Source of the DNA: Ipomoea triloba
Taxonomy: Eukaryota > Streptophyta > Magnoliopsida > Solanales > Convolvulaceae
Length of the DNA: 64,000 bases
Direction: 5' to 3'
Assembly: GCF_003576645.1 (NCBI RefSeq)
Contig: NC_044927.1
Location: forward strand, 17,619,485 to 17,683,484
Below the pieces are notes generated by a model. That model was not told the origin of the DNA, searched no databases, and was given only the letters and a program-made list of their open reading frames with translations. Below, in pieces: positions 55,800-64,000 of this stretch; the first letter of the stretch is position 1, and the number at the start of each line of letters is the position of its first letter. The position numbers and the translations under genes were made by a program.

Positions 55800-57383
55800 T
55801 CTTTACATTCAATGCCATAATCCAGTAGTTGTTGCTTCATCCATAAAACTTGAGCACAACAACTTCCAGCTGCTACATATTCTGCCTCAGCGGTGCTTGT
55901 AGCTATCGAATGTTGTTTCTTGCTAAACCATGAGACAAGTCTTCCACCTAGAAACTGACATGTCCCTGATGTGCTCTTTCGATCTATTTTACAACCGGCA
56001 AAGTCCGCATCTGAATAACCCATTAGTTCGAAAGATCCACCTCTCGAATACCAAAGTCCAACACTTTGCGTTCCTTTGAGGTATCTAAGGATCTTTTTAG
56101 ATGCATTTAAGTGGCTTTCCTTAGGACTTGCCTGAAATCTAGCACATACACCTACTGCAAAGGATATATCTGGTCTACTAGCAGTTAAATAAAGAAGAGA
56201 TCCGATGATACCTCGATACGTAGTTTGATCGACCTCTCGACCTTCATTGTCGATATCGATTCGTAGAGAGGTTCCTATGGGTACTTTGACTGAGGATTTC
56301 CCTTCTATGTTGTATTTCCTGAGCAGGTCCTTGGTGTATTTCTCTTGATTTATGAAGATACCTTCCTTAAGTTGTTTCACTTGTAATCCAAGGAAGTAGT
56401 TGAGTTCTCCCATCATGCTCATCTCGAACTTCCCTTTCATCAACCTGGAGAACTTCTCGCACAAGTCTGGATTGGTGCTCCCAAAAATGATATCGTCCAC
56501 ATAGATTTGCACCATTAAGATGTGATCCCCATCCTTGATTCTAAACAATGTTTTGTCCACTAGGCCTTTGGTGAACCCACATTGAAGTAGAAAAGAGGAT
56601 AGAGTGTCATACCAAGCTCTCGGAGCTTGTTTTAAGCCGTAGAGTGCCTTCTTCAACTTGTATACTTTGTCAGCTCCCACGTCCTTCAAGAAACCCGGAG
56701 GTTGTTCAACGTACACCTCTTCTTCGAGAAGTCCGTTCAGAAAAGCGCTCTTGACATCCATTTGATACACTTTGAAGTCTTTGAAGGCAGCATATGCGAG
56801 AAAGATGCGTATGGCTTCGAGACGTGCCACCGGAGCGAAGGTTTCATCAAAATCTATTCCTTCCTCCTGGCAATAACCTTTGGCAACAAGTCTGGCCTTG
56901 TTCCTAACAATGATTCCATCCTCATTCATCTTGTTTCTGAAAACCCACTTTGTACCAATGATGTTTTGATGATGAGGTCTCGGAACTAGTTCCCAGACGT
57001 CGTTCCTCTCAAACTGATGAAGTTCCTCTTGCATGGCTTGCATCCAATCTGGATCACATAGAGCCTCATCGATCACCTTAGGCTCTATTTGAGATAGAAA
57101 GCAAGCAAACATGCTTTCTCTGTATGCTGATCTGGTTCGAACTCTGTCACGTACATCTCCAATCACTTGATCAGCAGGGTGACTTCTCAGCCATCTTAGG
57201 TCGGTTTGTGGCTCCTCAGTAGATACCTCCGTAGTAGGTTGAGATGTGGGTTGAACATCTATGATCTGGATTGGATCAACTGAGTCAGGTGCTTTCTTGT
57301 TGGTAGACTCTTCATCATCTGATTCTGACTGGAGTTCTGCTACGTCTCGAACTATCGACTGCTTGTCTTCGAGAGGTAAGTTT
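55800..57383 (-). CDS. pol: Duplicate of the SIRE-like RT-RNase H, C-terminally cut
   Basis: Base-for-base the same as 53725-55308 (offset 2,075) as far as I compared, including the RT active site. The RNase H C terminus is cut at the N, leaving 458 codons to the GTG at 57166 and open frame to the LTR. Such identity over coding and flanking LTR favours a duplicated contig end over a second gene. Confidence 0.85.
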
Positions 57384-59187
57384 TGTTAGTCCCAAGGGGA
57401 TGGGGTACAAGTCTAGAGGGGGGGGGTGAATAGACTTGTATAAGATTTTGCAAATCTTTTCAACCTCTCGTGTGTATTGAACTTAGGATGTTTAGGTTCG
57501 ATACCTCACGAGGTGAAGACAAAGTTTTATGCGCAGCGGAAATGTTATCCCCTTTTAGTTAGCACGAGTTTGGGTTAGTTCGAGAGGTGTTATTATATGC
57601 AGTGCAATCGAGAAGTTAGCGAGAGATAAAAACAGAAAGTAAATGCAAGAGAGATTTTTAAGTGGTTCGGCCAACCCGCCTACTTCCACTCTTCTTCCAG
57701 AAACTCCCTGGAAGGATTGCACTAAAAACTTCCCTTTCTAGTACAATGACGAGCGCTTGAGCTTTGATCACCAAGCCCGCCTCCAGCCTCAGGTTTTTCG
57801 CCCCGCTTCCAGTTACTCCACCTCTCGAGCACTTGACCTTTGATCACCAAGCCCGCGTCAAGCCTCAGGTTTCTTTCGCTCGGACAGCAGCCAGGTTACT
57901 CCGCCTCTCCTCAGGTTTTTCTCCCCGCTTCCAGTTACTCCACCTCTCGAGCGCTTGACCTTTGATCACCAAGCCCGCGTCAAGCCTCAGGTTTCTTTCG
58001 CTCGGACAGCAGCCAGGATACTCCACCTCCCTTGCTTAATCCAAAGCAAGACGTTGTTGATAGTCACAGTTGAATGTAACAATCTCCAATCTGACCACAA
58101 GCTATCGTTGAATCAACTTTGATGTAGAGCAGCTTTGGTCACCTTCTGGATGTATGACAGTTTAGCTTTGTAACTCTCTTCGAACACTAAGATGTGTTCT
58201 CTCGCTGTATTGAATATCAGGATGATATTCCTAGTTAAGAACTTTGCATTGGAACGTTTTTATCAGACACCTCTTGTTAACCTCTTGACCTCTTTCACAA
58301 CCCCAGTTTCTTCTGTGTCTTTACGTCCTTATATATGAGAGTAGAAGAATAGTTCCGTTGGAGGGAAAACTATTCCGTTTGAAATTGGTCTCCCACGCCG
58401 AACATGGGTCTTTGCACAATTTCAGCATTTTTCATGGAGTAGTGGTCTTGTAACTTGAGCCTTTTGTTTTGTAGTGAATATTCCATATTCCACTTTCTTG
58501 AGTTCATGCTTCACTTGCTTCTTTTGGATAAAGTTACTCTTTTTATGTTCCCATCATTCCTTGTTTGGGGAATCTGACCACTTCAGGATTGGTGCACTTC
58601 TTGACCGTTTGTGGTGGAGGTCTGACGTGTCATCCACTTCCGTCCATTTTGAAACCTCCCGCTCAGCACCTCTTCAATATTTTATCTCCATGATATTCTT
58701 CTTCTCCAAACTTAGAGTATTTTATCTGCACATGTTGACTAACATTCAGCCTCTTGGAGAAGTGCCGGTTTATCGAGACCATAAAAGATGTCTCGACCAC
58801 TTGATGTTTCAATCCCATGTATCGAGAGGTCTATCTCTCGAATATTCTTTACGTCTCGAACTCGATAGGTATATCGAGAGGTCCTTACCTCTCGAACTTG
58901 GCTTGTGTCTCGAGACTTAGTTGATGTCTCGTAGACCCTTATTCCTCCAGAGTTGTCTCGTGCCTGCTTCTGATCTATCTGTTTGCTTACAACACGAAAA
59001 CTTCTAAGTTGTTCAAACAAGTTTACCTTAAGCTTAAATATTTCCCGAGTTGAGCTCAAATTACCCGGTTGTATTTTCGCTCTTAGTTTACTTATCGAAC
59101 TTACATTGTTTTGCCTATGAATCGAGACTTGGGGATTCTTACTTAACAGTTGGTATCATCAAAACCTATTACATGATGTTCCTAACA
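57384..59187 (-). repeat. SIRE-like 3' LTR, complete (about 1.8 kb)
   Basis: Plus-strand ends are TGTTAGTCCC (left) and TTCCTAACA (right). A pyrimidine tract (ATTTCCCCCTTTTT from 59188) abuts the right edge, so it is a 3' LTR of a minus-strand element whose body lies to the right. Its left flank is pol sequence of another copy, which implies nested insertion or a misjoin. Internal repeats of about 90-110 bp (AGCGCTTGAGCTTTGATCAC, CAAGCCCGCGTCAAGCCTCA) lie at 57745-58030. Several TCGAGAGG cores cluster at 58820-58915. Confidence 0.85.
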
Positions 59188-59444
59188 ATTTCCCCCTTTT
59201 TGATGATGCCAACACTTATACTTACTTATATGGCTGATTTGAAAAAGAAAAAGCATTGATTTTATTTTCAGCGCATATGGTAAGTTTGACAACTGATCTA
59301 CTAAAGCAAGAATAACCAAACTCACGCAACACCCCAACAAAAGATATATATATTATCATAACAGGAGTGTTTTACAGGGCTTTAGCAGAAAAGAGAGAAG
59401 ATAAAGAACAACATCAAATTCGAATGCATGTAGACATCGAGAGC
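59188..59444 (-). other. SIRE-like polypurine tract and 3' spacer, second copy
   Basis: Matches 47253-47466 and the tail just before the env-like ORF stop, without the MITE. Confidence 0.75.
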
Positions 59445-60080
59445 TTACTGCTTATTCGCTTTCCTCTTCTCGTTTATGGCTGCTCGTGTCTTGTGGAGGT
59501 CTTCAAAGTTCACCTGCTCTAGATATTCGTTTGATATATCCAGGTGAAGGTAATTGACAAAGGCTTCACCTATGAAGTTGCCTTCAATCACCCCATCTCT
59601 CCACCATTCGATGCATTCCGGAAGAGTGAGACCGCTATGAAGGGCTAAGTCAGTTTTGGTAAGAAGACTTACTATGATTCCATGAAGATATTCGTTTGAG
59701 TCTTCTTTGGTCCCTGCCTTGTAGCTCTGTAGGAGTAGCTTGTCTCTCTTCTCTTTGGCTGTTTGTTGTTCTTGTTTCTTTCTTCTGATTTCCTTGTCTT
59801 CTTCTCTTCTTTCTCCTATTTCCAGTGAACGCTGGATCCTTAACATATCTGCTCTTTCAGCTTCCTCCATTTGTTTTCTTGTTGACTTTGGAACTTTTGG
59901 AGGAGGAGGAGGTCCAGCTGGTTCACTTGCCGCCCTCTTCTTGCTGGTTGAAGTCCCTCCCTGAGTCTTCTTTTCCCCCTTGTTGGCATCATAGCGGAGG
60001 GAAAGTAAGGAGGACAAACCGTCGAAGAGTGCATGGATTTGGGCAGGCATTTGGTGCGACAGGTCAGTGAGTATGGTTTG
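59445..60080 (-). CDS. SIRE-like env-like ORF C-terminal segment, second copy (partial)
   Basis: At least 201 codons, open to the N at 60081. It shares with 48442-49491 the segments TSTSKKRAASEPAGP, RRKKQEQQTAKEK-type basic coil and EWWRDGVIEGNFIGEAF. Length differences are in multiples of three. The upstream part is missing at the N. Confidence 0.75.
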   Translation of the reverse strand, partial: QTILTDLSHQMPAQIHALFDGLSSLLSLRYDANKGEKKTQGGTSTSKKRAASEPAGPPPPPKVPKSTRKQMEEAERADMLRIQRSLEIGERREEDKEIRRKKQEQQTAKEKRDKLLLQSYKAGTKEDSNEYLHGIIVSLLTKTDLALHSGLTLPECIEWWRDGVIEGNFIGEAFVNYLHLDISNEYLEQVNFEDLHKTRAAINEKRKANKQ

Positions 60081-60081
60081 N
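60081..60081. other. Single N at a sequence join
   Basis: Joins the interior of the env-like ORF to the 3' flank of the small ORF, which are about 3 kb apart in the other copy. Confidence 0.9.
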
Positions 60082-60122
60082 GAGTGACCATCTTCATCGC
60101 TAATCCTCTTAATGTCTTTGGA

Positions 60123-60491
60123 TTAGGTATGATCATCCCTTTGGCTGCTGCAGACCTCAGAAAGTCCCATCTGGTCTTCCTCTCCGTTTCCCTTGGTTCT
60201 CCATTTGGTTGAGGAAGGCCCTTTTCCAGAATGTGCAGCAGTAGGAGTCCCTCTTGTGCAGGACTCTTCTCCCGATTCCAGTATCCCATCGTTGTGGATC
60301 TCCTCGTATTTGGGGATCCATTCACCTTGGATGGGAATAGGATTCTTGCTTGGATTATCAGGAAGCTCCGTAATCTGTTCACCCTTCGTTGATTCTGGAT
60401 AGTTTTCTCCTTGAAAATCTTTGGACTTGACTGCCGGTTTCTTTCCTCTATAAAAGAATGGAACATCATCTTTTCCTTTCTTTTTCTCCAT
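60123..60491 (-). CDS. Small accessory ORF, copy 2
   Basis: 122 codons from MEKKKGKDDVPFFYRGKKPA. It differs from copy 3 at a handful of residues (for example PSKNP/PSKYP) and has no stop or frameshift. An overlapping second frame (60469 leftward) is also open but has no conserved start. The function is unknown. Confidence 0.6.
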   Translation of the reverse strand: MEKKKGKDDVPFFYRGKKPAVKSKDFQGENYPESTKGEQITELPDNPSKNPIPIQGEWIPKYEEIHNDGILESGEESCTRGTPTAAHSGKGPSSTKWRTKGNGEEDQMGLSEVCSSQRDDHT

Positions 60492-60529
60492 GGGAAGTTG
60501 ATGGTATGAACTTCTGAAAGAAACCCTCT

Positions 60530-60537
60530 TATTTATA
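60530..60537 (-). promoter_or_regulatory. TATA box upstream of the small ORF, copy 2
   Basis: TATAAATA on the minus strand, 39 bp upstream of the ATG, at the same place as in copy 1, with the same TGACTCA upstream. Confidence 0.5.
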
Positions 60538-60691
60538 GCCCAATAGGGTTACCACTGTTGAGTCACGGGATGCAATATGAATGACCATTCAATGCTTGTG
60601 TAACTCCAAAGCTGCCATTAAGTTGATGAAACCGCCCCTCACATGCGAAACAGTTCATGGCACTAAATGCAAGAAGATAAGATTTGACCAT

Positions 60692-61890
60692 TCAACCCAA
60701 CTCTATCATTCCCAATTCTAACCTTAGTTGAGAGAATCTATTTTCACATAACGCTTTTGTGAAAATATCTGCTAGTTGCTCCTCCGTTGCAACATATTCC
60801 AAAGTGATGTCCTTTTTCTCAACGTGGTCTCGGATGAAGTGATACTTAATATCAATATGCTTTGTTCTGGAGTGTAACACTGGGTTGTGGGTGATGGCAA
60901 TAGCACTTGTATTGTCACACATAATTTTAACCTCCTTACACTCAACACCATAATCCATTAGCTGTTGCTTCATCCATAAGATCTGAGCACAACAACTTCC
61001 AGCTGCTACATATTCTGCCTCAGCAGTGCTTGTAGCTATCGAATGTTGTTTCTTGCTAAACCATGAGACAAGTCTTCCACCTAGAAACTGACATGTCCCT
61101 GATGTGCTCTTTCGATCTATCTTACAACCGGCAAAGTCCGCATCTGAATAACCCATAAGTTCGAAAGATCCACCTTTCGAATACCAGAGCCCAACACTCT
61201 GCGTACCCTTTAGATATCTAAGAATCTTTTTGGATGCATTTAGGTGACTTTCCTTAGGACTTGCCTGAAATCTAGCACATACACCTACTGCAAAGGATAT
61301 GTCTGGTCTACTTGCAGTTAAATAAAGAAGAGATCCGATGATACCTCGATAAGTGGTTTGATCGACCTCTCGACCTTCGCTGTTGACATCGATACGTAGA
61401 GAGGTTCCCATAGGTACTTTGACTGAGGATTTCCCTTCTATGTTGTATTTCCTGAGCAGATCCTTGGTGTATTTCTCCTGGTTGATGAAGATACCTTCCT
61501 TAAGCTGTCTCACTTGTAGTCCAAGGAAGTAGTTGAGCTCTCCCATCATGCTCATCTCGAACTTTCCTTTCATCAAACTGGAGAACTTCTCGCACAAGTC
61601 TGGATTGGTGCTACCAAAAATGATATCGTCCACATAGATTTGCACCAATAAGATGTGATCCCCATCCTTAATCCTAAACAATGTTTTGTCCACTAGGCCT
61701 TTGGTGAACCCACACTGAAGTAGAAAAGAGGATAAGGTATCGTACCAAGCTCTTGGAGCTTGTTTTAAGCCGTAGAGTGCCTTCTTCAACTTGTATACTT
61801 TGTCAGCTCCTACGTCCTTCAAGAAACCCGGAGGTTGTTCAACGTACACCTCTTCTTCGAGAAGTCCGTTCAGAAAAGCGCTCTTGACAT
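60692..61890 (-). CDS. pol: SIRE-like reverse transcriptase and RNase H, third copy (partial)
   Basis: About 400 codons open from the N at 61891 to the natural stop at 60692. It is close to but distinct from 53484-55308 (for example SSLMKGK versus SRLMKGK and QLMDYGVECK versus [10 protein letters not shown]). YVDD and the RNase H motifs are intact. It is cut just upstream of [14 protein letters not shown]. Confidence 0.88.
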
Positions 61891-61891
61891 N
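61891..61891. other. Single N at a sequence join
   Basis: Joins the RT fingers/palm region to the basic tail of the env-like N-terminal segment. Confidence 0.9.
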
Positions 61892-62487
61892 CGCTTCTCC
61901 TTAGCTGGGGCTTTCCTTTTGCCCCTTCCCTTAAGCTTTGAGGGTGAAGATGCATCCTTAGCACCTCTTGCCTTAGCTTGAGGTTTCGTTCTACCCATAT
62001 AGGTATTCCGATGAACCTCTCGCCCTTCCCTCAGTTCGAAGCCCTTCAGTCTCAATAGAGATTGAACAACAAAGCCAAAACCAACCTTTTTGTAGATTGT
62101 CAGATCGGAGTTGGAAACTGAGCTCTGCACTTGGTGTTTGAGGCAGTCGAAGATGATGTGAGCCCAGTCCAACTTGTTGTTGTTCCAGATGGCGTGGAGG
62201 ATTTTCAGAGTGTCCAGATTGACTTCGTCTGTTCCGGACACCTTGCCGAGGATGAATTTTATGATGAGCTCGGCGGCTAGGGCAAACCTCTCCTTCAAAT
62301 GAAATCTGCGGAGGGCAGAGGATGCTCTGGGTGGTGCAGTCTCCAATCGGATTTTGTCCCAAAACTCCTGCTTATCCATGTTGTAGTCCGATAGGTGCTT
62401 GACTGCCTCCTCCGACGTAGCAAAGTCGAATGCTGCTCGTAAATCACCCACAGAGATTGTTATGTCTATTTCGTTGAAGCGGCTTTC
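61892..62487 (-). CDS. SIRE-like env-like ORF N-terminal segment, second copy (partial)
   Basis: Open throughout, matching part of 50940-51899 with mostly conservative changes (FNEIDITISVGDLRAAFDF versus FNDFDITTSVGDLRAAFDF). Both its ends are at Ns, so start and stop are unknown. Confidence 0.75.
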
Positions 62488-62488
62488 N
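62488..62488. other. Single N at a sequence join
   Basis: Joins the env-like segment to integrase. The frame happens to stay open, giving a false 272-codon fusion. Confidence 0.9.
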
Positions 62489-62721
62489 CCTTGATCTGAC
62501 CGGATCTTTAGTATCGAGACTTCCTTTTCATCTTGAACTTGTTTCAAGAGATTTGGTAGGGCAATTTTTGTCTCGCTTTTCTTGGTTAAGAACACGGTCC
62601 AAGTGAATCTTGTGTAGTCATCCACTACCACAAGAGTGTACTTCTTTCCCTTTATGCTGGGTGGATCCACTGGGCCAAATAAGTCCATGTGAAGAAGACT
62701 TAATGGTCTAGTGGATGATGT
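62489..62721 (-). CDS. pol: SIRE-like integrase core fragment
   Basis: Reads LLHMDLFGPVDPPS, VVVDDYTRFTWTVFLTKKSE and LKIRSDQ on the minus strand, the first two catalytic aspartates of the copia integrase core. The rest of integrase is missing on both sides. Confidence 0.85.
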
Positions 62722-62722
62722 N
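62722..62722. other. Single N at a sequence join
   Basis: Joins integrase to the noncoding region that lies upstream of the env-like ORF in the first copy (about 52095). Confidence 0.9.
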
Positions 62723-63470
62723 ATGTGAGAAGTCAGAAATACCCCTGATAACGGTCAGCTTATAAGGTATTTTGGTAAGGGTATTTCGGTAAAGTATAGA
62801 ACGGTTTAAGCTTTGAGACAGTGGAGTATTGATATTTTAAAATAAGCATGCTCCCACTAATCAAGATAATGCCCTTAAGTGCGAAAAACCGTCAGTAACC
62901 GATGACCACGTGGCTAGCATTTATGTCCAAGGATAGCCGTTCCACCTCATATATCCGTTGAGCTTATCAAATTCACCTTTCGAAGGTGAATGATCTTCCT
63001 CATGAGTTTAAGGATCTTCCCCCTGAGTGATTGATCCCTAAACCTCCTTATTCTTCCGTCTTGATCTGGTTAAGGATCTTCCCCCTGAGTGATTGATCCC
63101 TAACCCTCCTTATTCCTCCATCTTGATCTGGTTAGGGATCTTCCCTTTGATCCCTAACCCTCCTTATTCCTCCTTTCAGAGATATCAGTTTGTTACCTTT
63201 CGAAGTGACCTCTCGAACTACCCTTCTTCGAGACATAATGTATGTAGACAAACTGATCGGGTGACCTCTCGAACTACCTTTCGAACACAGATTGCGAGAG
63301 AAACAAGTTTGATTCATTTAAAAGATATCACTTGGAACATATCCTTAAGTTCATTTAGTGATTTCCAGATACATTACATATGAATCAATATCCTATTAAA
63401 TTCCCTAGAAACTTTTGTTTGGCCTTGGTCAGCCTAATAGGAATCTATCGTTAAGGCGGGAACTAGCCAT
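62723..63470. other. SIRE-like noncoding spacer, second copy
   Basis: Corresponds to about 52095-52830. It has the conserved CCACGTGG (62906-62913), the 64-bp tandem repeat (62988-63170) and CCTCTCGA cores at 63209 and 63265. Confidence 0.75.
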
Positions 63471-63597
63471 CTAAAGTCCTATTTGTCTAATAACAGAACT
63501 GGGGGTGGCTATTCCCTTTTCTTGTTCTTCTCTCCGGAGCTGCTTACTATAGTTGGGAGTGACCATCTTCGTCGCTAATCCTCTTAGTGTCTTTGGA

Positions 63598-63966
63598 TTA
63601 GTTATGATCACCCCTTTGACTGCTGCTGACCTCAGAAATTCCCATCTGGTCTTCCTCTCTTTTTCCCTTGGTTCCCCATTTGGTTGAGGAAGGCCCTTTT
63701 CCAGAATGTGCAGCAGTAGGAGTCCCTCTTGTGCAAGACTCTCTTCCCGATTCCAGTATCCCATCGTTGTGGATTTCCTCGTATTTGGGGATCCATTCAC
63801 CTTGGATGGGAATAGGATACTTGCTTGGATTATCAAGAAGCTCCGTAATCTGTTCACCCTTCGTTGATTCTGGATAGTTTTCTCCTTGAAAATCTTTGGA
63901 CTTGACTGCCGGTTTCTTTCCTCTATAAAAGAATGGAACATCATCTTTTCCTTTCTTTTTCTCCAT
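63598..63966 (-). CDS. Small accessory ORF, copy 3
   Basis: 122 codons with the same start as copies 1 and 2 and no interruption. The place where the TATA box would lie is just beyond the window end. The function is unknown. Confidence 0.6.
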   Translation of the reverse strand: MEKKKGKDDVPFFYRGKKPAVKSKDFQGENYPESTKGEQITELLDNPSKYPIPIQGEWIPKYEEIHNDGILESGRESCTRGTPTAAHSGKGPSSTKWGTKGKREEDQMGISEVSSSQRGDHN

Positions 63967-64000
63967 GGGAAGTTGATGGTATGAACTTCTGAAAGAAACC

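Noticed and set aside
61870..62688. A 272-codon frame joining integrase to the env-like segment
   Set aside because: It crosses two Ns (62488 and 61891) where unrelated parts of the element meet. The frame stays open by chance.
1..64000. CRISPR array, bacterial operon or phage-type system
   Set aside because: Tandem repeats here lack unique spacers of constant size, and all gene content is plant nuclear.

Overview
The window is nuclear DNA of a flowering plant, probably a eudicot. Base composition is AT-rich, introns follow GT-AG, and the only intact gene resembles the Arabidopsis site-2 protease. Nearly everything else is retrotransposons, MITEs, SINEs and simple repeats. The species cannot be read from the sequence.

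Layout. 1-5038 is AT-rich intergenic DNA with dispersed repeats, one polyA-tailed retro-insert (3137-3804) and a tRNA-derived SINE (4714-4875). 5039-9459 is a Ty1/copia element with LTRs, a primer site and a polypurine tract, broken by three nonsense codons and a frameshift. 9460-18274 is intergenic and studded with MITEs. 18275-25840 (minus strand) is a complete ten-exon host gene for an S2P-type intramembrane metalloprotease. Every splice phase closes to one 521-residue frame. A 2.08-kb gag-only LTR element (TR-GAG type, 21606-23683, target duplication ATGTC) sits in its fourth intron. 26305-28730 is a 5'-truncated LINE whose reverse transcriptase is fused by internal deletion to its RNase H. 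28898-33320 holds a dispersed repeat, a 305-bp tandem duplication split by a 1.75-kb solo LTR (target duplication ATTAC), and foldback elements. 33547-39331 is a non-autonomous hAT element (8-bp target duplication) with a young copia element (33921-38749) nested inside it. 40225-42066 is an intron-bearing NAP1 pseudogene that carries another small hAT insertion. 42200-46040 holds SINEs, microsatellites, minisatellites, a 170-bp tandem array and a decayed Ty3/gypsy gag-protease fragment.

46045-64000 is a mosaic of minus-strand copies of a SIRE/Maximus-like copia element: LTRs, integrase, RT-RNase H, and long extra (env-like) ORFs downstream of pol. Six single N characters each sit where one part of the element jumps to an unrelated part, and a 2,074-bp block is repeated almost perfectly. 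This stretch is therefore probably a chimeric assembly of related copies.

The most novel signals are in this family. A small ORF of 111-122 codons lies between RNase H and the env-like ORFs in three copies and is preceded by a conserved TATA box. A second TATA box with an upstream CCACGTGG element precedes the env-like ORF. An 8-mer (CCTCTCGA / TCGAGAGG) recurs through LTR, noncoding and coding DNA in more than one reading frame. Together these suggest internal promoters and a DNA-level cis motif in the accessory half of the element.
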